A stretch of 5,581 bases of DNA, taken from the NCBI GenBank assembly GCA_034409055.1, contig DAOUMU010000050.1:1-5581 (forward strand), given 5' to 3'. The translations under genes were made by a program, and so were the position numbers. The notes under the pieces are model-generated. The model was not told where the DNA came from, made no database searches, and saw only the letters and a list, made by a program, of their open reading frames with translations. Below, one piece after another: positions 1 through 5,332 of the stretch. The DNA comes from DAOUMU01 sp034409055. GTDB lineage: Bacteria > Chloroflexota > Anaerolineae > 4572-78 > J111. Positions within the stretch are counted from its first letter, which is position 1, and each line of letters opens with the position of its first letter.

Positions 1-314
1 TAGGCAAGCTTTTAGCAGTTTTCCAGAATGATGAATCAGGAATGATGAGTGATGAACTGAATGGTACAAAGATTCATCCTTCATCACCTGCCCCTGTGGG
101 GGTCAGCCCTCAGCCTTTGGTTGAGCCTCTCAGCGATCGCGAACTCGAAGTGCTGCGCCTGATAGCTGCCGGCCTGACAAACCAGGAGATCGCCGAAACC
201 CTGGTGGTTGCTTTGGGTACCGTCAAAGCGCATACTGCCAGTATCTACGCCAAGCTAGAGGTGCATAACCGTACCCAGGCTGTGGCGCGAGCCAGGGAGC
301 TTAATTTACTATAG
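1..314 (+). CDS. MalT-type LuxR transcriptional regulator, C-terminal part (5' end outside the window)
   Basis: The reading frame is open from the left edge (codons from base 3 read GKLLAVFQND...) to the TAG at 312-314, so the first in-frame ATG at 42 is internal and this is the end of a larger protein. The last 60 or so residues are a LuxR/GerE helix-turn-helix. PLSDRELEVLRLIAAGLTNQEIA is the entry and scaffold part, and GTVKAHTASIYAKL covers the recognition helix, followed by RTQAVARARELNLL. The GKLLAVFQ stretch before the linker matches the end of the TPR-like sensor region in MalT/LAL-type ATP-dependent regulators, which usually run 800-1000 residues; that architecture is inferred because the ATPase lies outside the window. 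The protein would bind DNA in the cytoplasm and activate transcription on ligand binding. A terminator follows about 40 bp downstream, separating it from the desaturase genes. Whether it controls them is unknown. Confidence 0.9.
   Translation, partial: GKLLAVFQNDESGMMSDELNGTKIHPSSPAPVGVSPQPLVEPLSDRELEVLRLIAAGLTNQEIAETLVVALGTVKAHTASIYAKLEVHNRTQAVARARELNLL
44..85. repeat. imperfect inverted repeat inside the linker-coding part of the LuxR gene
   Basis: GATGAGTGATGAA (44-56) and TTCATCCTTCATC (73-85) are inverted copies matching at 11 of 13 positions across a 16-nt loop. A partial direct repeat (AATGATGA at 27-34 and 41-48) lies on the left. The dyad falls exactly in the hydrophilic linker between the sensor region and the HTH and encodes IHPSS on its right arm. 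Similar linker text is, from memory, frequent in Chloroflexota proteins, which suggests an in-frame palindromic repeat element; this is not proven here. Confidence 0.5.
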
Positions 315-350
315 CCCCGGCTTTCTCTTCTCAACCATCCTATCCAATCC

Positions 351-379
351 ACATCCGCTTCATCGGCGGATGTTTCTTT
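351..379 (+). terminator. intrinsic terminator of the LuxR gene
   Basis: ACATCCGC (351-358) and GCGGATGT (366-373) form a perfect 8-bp GC-rich stem with a 7-nt loop, followed by a U-rich tail (TTTCTTT with the last stem base included, 373-379). It sits about 40 bp past the LuxR stop. It should insulate the desaturase genes from read-through, so those genes need their own promoter. Confidence 0.75.
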
Positions 380-427
380 GCTCTTAACTAAACCCTGACA
401 ATAAACCCTCAATATAGATTTCGGCTG

Positions 428-456
428 ATGACCCAATCCCCTTTTTTCGGTATCCT
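428..456 (+). promoter_or_regulatory. weak candidate promoter upstream of the first desaturase
   Basis: ATGACC (428-433) and TATCCT (451-456) are separated by 17 bp, each matching the sigma70 consensus at about 4 of 6 positions. An alternative is TTGAAA (519-524), a good -35 match, but with a 19-bp gap to a poor -10 (TATTTA, 544-549). A promoter somewhere between 380 and 560 is expected because a terminator closes the upstream gene. Neither candidate is strong. Apart from this, 380-570 is AT-rich leader with no gene that I can support. Confidence 0.25.
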
Positions 457-581
457 ATGCATACATAAAACAAAATCATCAAACCCGACACTAAAGGTGC
501 AAGAGGTAAAGGAATGAGTTGAAACTTCTTCCCCAAAATTCCGTATTTATAAAGAAAGAGTGGTTCGACAAGGAGGACAAA

Positions 582-2081
582 ATGGAAAACCCAACCGCCC
601 TGGTGATTGGCGCCGGCATCGGCGGTATCGCCACCGCGGCCCGGCTGGCGCAGCGTGGCTACCGGGTCACCGTCGTAGAAAAGTGTGAGCGGGGGGGCGG
701 TCGTTGCGACTGCCTGATCAAAGAGGGACATTACTTTGACACCGGCCCGACCCTGTTCTTGATGCCCGAAATCTTTACCCAAGCCTTCGCCGACCTGGGC
801 GAGCGTATCGAAGATCACCTGAACCTGCGCCGCATCGACCCCTCCTACCACATTCACTTCAGCGATGGCTCTACCGTAACCTTGACGTCCAATCTAAACG
901 CGATGCAGGCGCAATTGGAGGCCATTGAGCCGGGTAGCTTTGGCGGCTATCTGCGCTACCTCAACGAGGGACATCTACATTACCATCTCGTTCTCTCTCG
1001 TATCGTGGGGCGCAACTTTCACCACCTGCTCGAGTATTTCAATCCCCAGAACCTGATGCTGATTTTCAAGCTCAAAGCGTTGGCCAAACATTCCGATAAC
1101 GTTGGCAATTACTTTAGCGACCACCGGCTCAAGACCGCCTTCACCTTTCAAGATATGTACATGGGGCTTAGCCCCTACGAGGCTCCAGCCACGTATTCGT
1201 TGCTGCAATATGCCGAGTTGGCCGGTGGCGTCTGGTTTCCGCTGGGCGGTATGTACCGAATTGTCGAGGCGCTGACGAGCATCGCCGAAAAAAATGGGGT
1301 CCGGTTTATGTACAACGCCCCTGTGGAACAGATCAACACCAATGGCCGGCAGGCCACCGGCGTCACCCTGGCCGATGGTCGGCAGATAGAGGCCGATACA
1401 GTGGTTGCTAACGCCGACTTGACCTACGTTTATCGCCACCTCTTGCCCGACGAGGGGGCAGCCAAGCGGCTGGAGCGCAAAAAGTACACCTGCTCGACCG
1501 TGACGTTCTGCTGGGGTGTTGACAAGCAGTACCCTCAATTCGGGTCACACAATCTTTTCATCGCCAGCGATTTTCGCCAAAGCCTCAACCACATCTTTCA
1601 AGACCTAACTTTGCCCGACGAGCCGAGCTTCTACGTGCATGCCCCAACACGTGTCGACTCTTCGCTGGCCCCCAAAGGGCAAGACACGTTGACGGTGGTC
1701 GTACCGGTAGGCCACATCGATGACGCCGCCCCCCAAGACTGGGAAGCTATCCGGAAGCGGGCCAGGCAGCTCGTGCTGCAACGTCTGGCAGAGATCGGGG
1801 CTGAGGACCTGGCCGAACACATCAAGTTCGAGGTGAGCTTCACCCCCCGCGACTGGCAGAGCCGGTACAATCTGACGAAAGGCTCCAGCCACGGCCTGAG
1901 CCACACCTTTTCGCAGGTGGGCTACCTGCGTCCAAAGAACCGGCACGCTCGCTACCGCAACCTTTACTTTGTTGGAACCAGCACCCATCCCGGCACCGGC
2001 TTGCCTTCCGTACTCATTTCCGCTCGTCTCACCACCGAACGTATTCTACAGGACGCTGGCGTTCCGCAGCTAGCTTTATGA
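582..2081 (+). CDS. crtI: phytoene desaturase-like FAD-dependent oxidoreductase, copy 1 (CrtI family)
   Basis: This is a 499-residue flavoprotein of the CrtI/CrtN desaturase family, whose members oxidise a C40 or C30 polyene precursor at the membrane surface to make conjugated double bonds. The N-terminal Rossmann fold shows GAGIGG (residues 10-15), the ribose-binding Glu at VVEK (E33), and the following GGGRC (38-42). FDTGPTLFLMP (52-62) is a typical family block. The C-terminal FAD-binding signature is YFVGTSTHPGTGLPSVLIS (about 462-480) followed by RLTTERI. Length is normal for the family. The ATG at 582 is chosen because AGGAGG (571-576) sits 5 nt upstream and the second copy starts at the matching codon; the TTG at 519 would add 21 unmatched residues. 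Copy 2 follows after 145 bp. The exact substrate, number of desaturation steps and C30 versus C40 use cannot be read from sequence. Confidence 0.9.
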   Translation: MENPTALVIGAGIGGIATAARLAQRGYRVTVVEKCERGGGRCDCLIKEGHYFDTGPTLFLMPEIFTQAFADLGERIEDHLNLRRIDPSYHIHFSDGSTVTLTSNLNAMQAQLEAIEPGSFGGYLRYLNEGHLHYHLVLSRIVGRNFHHLLEYFNPQNLMLIFKLKALAKHSDNVGNYFSDHRLKTAFTFQDMYMGLSPYEAPATYSLLQYAELAGGVWFPLGGMYRIVEALTSIAEKNGVRFMYNAPVEQINTNGRQATGVTLADGRQIEADTVVANADLTYVYRHLLPDEGAAKRLERKKYTCSTVTFCWGVDKQYPQFGSHNLFIASDFRQSLNHIFQDLTLPDEPSFYVHAPTRVDSSLAPKGQDTLTVVVPVGHIDDAAPQDWEAIRKRARQLVLQRLAEIGAEDLAEHIKFEVSFTPRDWQSRYNLTKGSSHGLSHTFSQVGYLRPKNRHARYRNLYFVGTSTHPGTGLPSVLISARLTTERILQDAGVPQLAL

Positions 2082-2108
2082 CACCCGTCGTTCTTTACTT
2101 CAGGTGAA

Positions 2109-2178
2109 ACAACAGTCCGCGACTTGGGAATTGAACGGCAACTGTCCGTCAAACGGCTGCTGGACTGTTGTCCAGCAG
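2109..2178 (+). promoter_or_regulatory. two competing inverted repeats in the spacer between the desaturase copies
   Basis: CTGCTGGAC (2157-2165) and GTCCAGCAG (2170-2178) form a perfect 9-bp stem with a 4-nt loop. ACAACAGTCC (2109-2118) is also perfectly complementary over 10 bp to GGACTGTTGT (2162-2171), which overlaps both arms of the first hairpin. The two pairings exclude each other, a layout seen in leader RNAs and attenuators. No U-tract follows, so the short hairpin is not a classical terminator. It could be an mRNA-stability or processing element, or a protein-binding dyad. The inverted repeats are seen directly; any regulatory role is inferred. Confidence 0.45.
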
Positions 2179-2226
2179 GAGCAAATGAACACTTACACAC
2201 CACAAAACTGAGAAAGGAACACAAAA

Positions 2227-3759
2227 ATGGAAAAACCAACCGCCCTGGTAATTGGCGCCGGTATGGGGGGTATCGCCACTGCGGCCCGCCTGGCCCGACA
2301 CGGTTACCAGGTCACTGTACTAGAAAAAGGTAAGCGAGCAGGCGGGCGTTGCGACCGTCTGGTCAGAGACGGGCATCACTTTGACACCGGTCCGACCTTG
2401 TTTTTGATGCCCGAAATCTACGCCCAAGCTTTCGCTGACCTGGGTGAGCGTATGGAAGACCACCTGGAGCTGCGCCGCGTAGACCCCACTTACCACATTC
2501 ATTTTGCCGACGGCTCCACCCTGGCTCAGACTTCCGACCTGAACGAGATGCAGGTGCAATTGGAGGCCATCGAGCCGGGTAGCTTTGGCGGCTTTCTGCG
2601 TTATCTCTACGAGGGACACCGTCATTACAAGCTCGCCCTGCCTCATCTGGTGGAACGTAGCTTTCATAATCTGCTCGAGTTTTGCAGCCTCAAGAACCTG
2701 TTCCTGCTGTTCAGGCTCAAGCTGCTGGCCAAACATTACGATAACATCGGAAACTATTTTTATGACCACCGGTTGAAAGCTGCTTTCACCTTTCAAGACA
2801 TGTATCTGAGTCTGAGCCCTTACGAGGCTCCAGCCACATATTCATTACTGCAATATGCCGAGTTGGTTGGTGGCGTCTGGTTTCCGCTGGGTGGCATGGG
2901 CCGCATCGTCGAGGCACTGACGAGCATTGCCGAAAAAAGTGGGGGCCGGTTTATGTACAACGCTCCCGTGGAACAGATCAACGTCGACGGCCGGCAGGCC
3001 ACTGGCATCACCCTGGCCGACGGCCGGCAGATAGAGGCCGATATTGTGGTTGCTAACGCCGACTTGCCCTACGTTTACCGCCACCTCTTGCCCGATGATG
3101 GCATGATCAAGCGTCTCGAGCGCAAAAAGTATACCTGCTCGACAGTAACATTCTACTGGGGCGCCGATAAGCAGTACCCCCAACTCGAACCACACAACCT
3201 TTTCCTGGGCGACAACTACCGCCAAAGCTTCGACCGTATCCTCAAAGATCTCACTTTGCCCGACGAGCCGAGCTTTTACGTGCATGCACCAGCCCGGGTA
3301 GACCCTTCGCTGGCGCCCAAAGGACAAGACACGCTGATGGTGGTCGTTCCGGTAGGCCACATCGATGATGCCGCCCCCCAGGATTGGACGGCCATTCAGA
3401 AACGGGTCCGACAGATCGTACTACAGCGTCTGGCAGAGATCGGTGCTGACGACCTGGCCGAACACATCAAGTTCGAGGTGAGTTATACCCCACCCGACTG
3501 GCAGAGCCGGTACAATCTGACGAAAGGCGCTACCCTGGGCCTGGGGCATAACTTGATGCAAATGGGCTACCTGCGTCCGCAGAACCGGCATGCCCGTTAC
3601 CGCAACCTGTACTTTGTCGGATCCAGTACCCATCCCGGCAACGGCGTGGCCACCGTCCTCGTTTCCGCTCGCCTCACCAGCGAACGTATCTTACAGGACG
3701 CTGGCGTTCCTCGGCTAGCCCCTGTCATGGCCCCCGCAGTTGTCGTGTCGCAGGGATGA
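2227..3759 (+). CDS. crtI: phytoene desaturase-like FAD-dependent oxidoreductase, copy 2 (CrtI family)
   Basis: This 510-residue paralogue aligns without gaps to copy 1 for about 498 residues; by eye roughly four residues in five are identical. The Rossmann motif GAGMGG (10-15), E33, GGRC and FDTGPTLFLMP are retained. The ATG at 2227 follows AAAGGA (2213-2218) at 8 nt and matches the copy 1 start. Differences are uneven: residues 128-172 differ at about 20 of 45 positions, while long central and C-terminal blocks are nearly invariant. The C-terminal signature reads HPGNGVATVLVS, replacing copy 1's T472 with N and the usually conserved proline at 475 with A. A 12-residue tail (PVMAPAVVVSQG) is absent from copy 1. 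The pair may catalyse successive steps or act on different intermediates, as paired CrtI/CrtD or CrtN/CrtP enzymes do, but the role of each is inferred. It lies 162 bp before the synthase gene. Confidence 0.88.
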   Translation: MEKPTALVIGAGMGGIATAARLARHGYQVTVLEKGKRAGGRCDRLVRDGHHFDTGPTLFLMPEIYAQAFADLGERMEDHLELRRVDPTYHIHFADGSTLAQTSDLNEMQVQLEAIEPGSFGGFLRYLYEGHRHYKLALPHLVERSFHNLLEFCSLKNLFLLFRLKLLAKHYDNIGNYFYDHRLKAAFTFQDMYLSLSPYEAPATYSLLQYAELVGGVWFPLGGMGRIVEALTSIAEKSGGRFMYNAPVEQINVDGRQATGITLADGRQIEADIVVANADLPYVYRHLLPDDGMIKRLERKKYTCSTVTFYWGADKQYPQLEPHNLFLGDNYRQSFDRILKDLTLPDEPSFYVHAPARVDPSLAPKGQDTLMVVVPVGHIDDAAPQDWTAIQKRVRQIVLQRLAEIGADDLAEHIKFEVSYTPPDWQSRYNLTKGATLGLGHNLMQMGYLRPQNRHARYRNLYFVGSSTHPGNGVATVLVSARLTSERILQDAGVPRLAPVMAPAVVVSQG

Positions 3760-3813
3760 AGCAAATCAAACGCTTACGCTTGCTCTCCTTGCGGGTCCCA
3801 CAGGGAGGCAGTA

Positions 3814-3870
3814 AAGCTGCACAGGTCAGCAAAAAAGCTGCCCAGGGCAGCAGAGCTGCACAAGTCTTCG
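3814..3870 (+). repeat. three imperfect 18-nt repeats in the desaturase-synthase spacer
   Basis: Units begin at 3814, 3835 and 3853. The first two 18-mers (AAGCTGCACAGGTCAGCA and AAGCTGCCCAGGGCAGCA) differ at two positions and are separated by AAA; the third, starting GAGCTGCACA, is more diverged. Unit spacing is in multiples of three. In the frame opened by the ATG at 3756, which overlaps the copy 2 stop, they read KAAQVSK, KAAQGS and RAAQVF. That frame runs on to 4010 across the synthase start, has no convincing ribosome binding site and resembles no family I know, so I do not call it a gene. Confidence 0.5.
3831..3851 (-). terminator. terminator-like hairpin with T6 on the minus strand
   Basis: GCTGCCCAGGGCAGC (3837-3851) is a perfect inverted repeat, giving a 6-bp GC-rich stem with a 3-nt loop. 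It is preceded by A6 (3831-3836), so on the minus strand the hairpin is followed directly by TTTTTT, the classical intrinsic terminator layout. No minus-strand gene is supported to its right, so it could only stop antisense transcription through the synthase. On the + strand, 3837-3843 could also pair imperfectly with GGTCAGC (3824-3830). It may be a by-product of the overlapping 18-nt repeats. Confidence 0.35.
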
Positions 3871-3921
3871 CACTTGCAGGGCAGGCGTTGGTGATAATCA
3901 AAGCAAAATGGAGGGTTTACC

Positions 3922-4869
3922 ATGATGAATACTACCGCAACCCTGGCCCGGTCTATCACCCGGGCCGGCAGCAAACAGAGCTATTACACCGCCCGCCTGT
4001 TGGTGGATAAGGACCTGGTGGATGACTGTTACCGGGCTTACGCCTACTTCCGCTGGGCCGATGATGTGATAGATGGCTCACAATCTAATGGCGAGTGTAT
4101 CGCTTTCGTCAAGCGACAAAAGGAGTTGGTTAACCGGCTATACAGAAACGAACGACCGGACGATTTGACGCCGGAAGAGGAAATCATCGCCGATCTCATC
4201 AGCCACGACCGGTCAGAGAACAGTGGGCTTCGCTCCTATATTTACAACTTTCTGGCCATCCTCGAGTTCGACGCTCGCCGCAAAGGGCAGCTCGTCAGCC
4301 AGCAAGAGTTGACCTGGTACTCGGACCGTCTGGGAAAGGCCGTCACGGACGACATCCAGTATTTCATTGGGAATGGCCATCCCTATCCGGACACCGACAA
4401 CCGTTATCTGGCCGCCACAGCCGCTCACATTACGCACATGCTCCGCGATATGGTAGAGGACGTTCCCGAGGGGTTCGTCAACATCCCCCGCGAATACCTG
4501 GAAGCGCACGGCCTCAACCCGGAGGATGTGGACAACCCTGCTTTCCGGGCCTGGGTGCAAGAGCGGGTGGAACTGGCCCGGCAATACTTCCGCGAGGGCA
4601 ATCGCTATTTAGACGAACTGGACGTATTGCGCTGTAAAATTGCGGGCTACTGGTATTGCTTTCGGTTTGAAGTCGTGTTGGATGCCATCGAACGCGACGG
4701 TTACACGCTGCGCGCCGATTACAGCGAACGACGCAGCTTCTATACCTGGCTCAAAATGGCCTGGTTGGGGGTCTCTGTTACCCTCCAACACATCGTCCGT
4801 CAAGGTCTGCGTGATACATGGCGGGACCGTCGGCAATTCGAGTTGAACGTAACAACTACAAAACAATAA
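3922..4869 (+). CDS. crtB: phytoene/squalene synthase family protein (CrtB-like)
   Basis: This 315-residue protein belongs to the trans-isoprenyl diphosphate synthase family that joins two prenyl diphosphates head-to-head (GGPP to phytoene, or FPP to squalene/dehydrosqualene). Both Mg-diphosphate motifs are visible: DDVID (47-51) after CYRAYAYFRWA, and RDMVED (175-180) before VPEGFVNIPREYL. Spacing matches the family. FLAILEFDARRKG with QELTWY (110-133) is the mid-protein substrate-pocket block, and the YWYCFRFEVVLDAIERDGY segment fits the family's C-terminal helix. The usual YCYxVAGxVG stretch is replaced by YSDRLGKAVTDD, and the usual QxTNxLRD reads HITHMLRD, so this is a divergent subfamily and substrate length is uncertain. 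Start at 3922: GGAGG (3910-3914) lies 7 nt upstream; a second ATG follows at 3925. With the desaturases upstream, carotenoid formation is more likely than squalene or hopanoid formation. Confidence 0.88.
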   Translation: MMNTTATLARSITRAGSKQSYYTARLLVDKDLVDDCYRAYAYFRWADDVIDGSQSNGECIAFVKRQKELVNRLYRNERPDDLTPEEEIIADLISHDRSENSGLRSYIYNFLAILEFDARRKGQLVSQQELTWYSDRLGKAVTDDIQYFIGNGHPYPDTDNRYLAATAAHITHMLRDMVEDVPEGFVNIPREYLEAHGLNPEDVDNPAFRAWVQERVELARQYFREGNRYLDELDVLRCKIAGYWYCFRFEVVLDAIERDGYTLRADYSERRSFYTWLKMAWLGVSVTLQHIVRQGLRDTWRDRRQFELNVTTTKQ

Positions 4870-4878
4870 CCCTGTCAA

Positions 4879-4920
4879 GGCAGGAAAGAAGCAATAATTC
4901 CATAATTCCGGACTCCTGCC
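4879..4920 (+). repeat. inverted repeat and tandem 8-mer after the synthase gene
   Basis: GGCAGGA (4879-4885) and TCCTGCC (4914-4920) are a perfect 7-bp inverted repeat with a 28-nt loop. Inside the loop ATAATTCC occurs twice head-to-tail (4894-4901, 4902-4909). No T-run follows, so a terminator call is not supported. It could be an operator or a partial transcript barrier between the synthase and the zinc-ribbon gene. Confidence 0.4.
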
Positions 4921-4923
4921 TAA

Positions 4924-4938
4924 CTCAATGATATTGAG
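4924..4938 (+). promoter_or_regulatory. dyad overlapping the ribosome binding site of the zinc-ribbon gene
   Basis: CTCAAT (4924-4929) and ATTGAG (4933-4938) form a perfect 6-bp inverted repeat with a 3-nt loop. The right arm runs into GAGGAG (4936-4941), the Shine-Dalgarno sequence 8 nt before the ATG at 4950. Folding would partly hide it, so translational control is possible, or the site is a small operator. The structure is weak (AT-rich, 6 bp) and function is a guess. Confidence 0.35.
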
Positions 4939-4949
4939 GAGAGAATACC

Positions 4950-5221
4950 ATGACCACCCAAATTGCTCGCCACTGGCGACTGAAGGCGCAACGATACGGT
5001 TTAGTTGGCAACGTATGTCCTGACTGCGCCACCAAAATCTTCCCACCCCGCGATGTATGCCCTCATTGCGCGGAAAAAGCAGAGCTGCCTTTCCAGTTCA
5101 GCGATCAAGAAGAAACTTCCTCGTACACCACCATCTACAATGCCCCAACAAAGGCTTTGAGGAGCATAGCCCCTATATGATTTATGTTGGGACGGACCCC
5201 GGCTGCGAGCCGAAAGTTTAA
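4950..5221 (+). pseudogene. DUF35-type zinc-ribbon OB-fold protein, frameshifted and truncated
   Basis: The intact frame from ATG 4950 (GAGGAG 8 nt upstream) encodes 76 residues, ending at TGA 5178-5180. Residues 6-40 (ARHWR...RYGLVG, then CPDC at 23-26 and CPHC at 37-40) are the N-terminal zinc ribbon of the DUF35 family, followed by the start of the OB fold (SSYTTIYNAP, 57-66). The family then expects GFEExxPY; that text, GFEEHSPYMI, appears in another frame from 5153, so a small indel near 5148-5153 broke the frame. The restored frame soon leaves the homology (YVGTDPGCEPKV) and stops at 5219-5221, so the C-terminal half, usually another 40-60 residues, is missing. In archaea and some bacteria DUF35 proteins hold acetoacetyl-CoA thiolase and HMG-CoA synthase together in the mevalonate pathway, a sensible neighbour for carotenoid genes. 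A short functional zinc ribbon cannot be excluded. Confidence 0.75.
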
Positions 5222-5240
5222 AATCGGAAAACCCCGGTCC
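5200..5240 (+). repeat. small GC-rich inverted repeat after the zinc-ribbon remnant
   Basis: CGGCT (5200-5204) and AGCCG (5208-5212) form a 5-bp stem with a 3-nt loop, and GGACC (5194-5198) can pair with GGTCC (5236-5240) around it. No T-run follows. This could slow or end transcripts from the left, but support is weak. Confidence 0.2.
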
Positions 5241-5254
5241 CCCGACCCTATTCG

Positions 5255-5283
5255 TTGTCTTTAACGCGAGGTTATAGTATACT
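5255..5283 (+). promoter_or_regulatory. sigma70-type promoter for the second LuxR gene
   Basis: TTGTCT (5255-5260) and TATACT (5278-5283) are separated by exactly 17 bp; the -10 box matches consensus at 5 of 6 positions and the -35 at 4 of 6. The predicted start near 5290 gives a leader of about 43 nt before the ATG at 5333, which has GGAG (5321-5324) 8 nt upstream. It is the best promoter in the window, although the gene it drives is broken. Confidence 0.55.
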
Positions 5284-5332
5284 ACTTGGTCATAGACCCT
5301 CGTTGAAATGTTCCAGAGCCGGAGCACCTGCG

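Noticed and set aside
519..581. Longer TTG start for desaturase copy 1
   Set aside because: It would add 21 residues before the Rossmann fold that copy 2 lacks; the ATG at 582 has AGGAGG at a proper distance.
975..1538. Minus-strand open frame of 187 codons opposite desaturase copy 1
   Set aside because: It lies wholly inside a clear CrtI-family gene, matches no family, and a related antisense frame recurs opposite copy 2 (2845-3360), as expected for a shadow of duplicated coding sequence.
2181..2200. Similarity of GCAAATGAACACTTAC to GCAAATCAAACGCTTAC after copy 2 (3760-3777), as a sign that the duplication includes the 3' flank
   Set aside because: The match is short, needs a gap, and lies at a different distance from each stop; chance is an adequate explanation.
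2124..2333. 69-codon TTG frame across the spacer and the start of copy 2
   Set aside because: It overlaps the conserved FAD-binding start of copy 2 in another frame and shows no domain.
3814..3870. CRISPR-like array
   Set aside because: The repeats are adjacent with no unique spacers, imperfect and only 18 nt long.
3756..4010. 84-codon frame overlapping the copy 2 stop and the synthase start
   Set aside because: No family resemblance, no usable ribosome binding site, and the last third lies out of frame inside the synthase gene. Only its repeats are reported.
4609..5046. Minus-strand open frame of 145 codons spanning the synthase end and the zinc-ribbon start
   Set aside because: It crosses two genes with good motif and ribosome-binding-site support on the + strand and has no recognisable domain.
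5255..5332. Upstream TTG extension of the truncated LuxR gene
   Set aside because: The TTG is the -35 box of the predicted promoter, and the extra 26 residues have no family match; ATG 5333 has a GGAG site.
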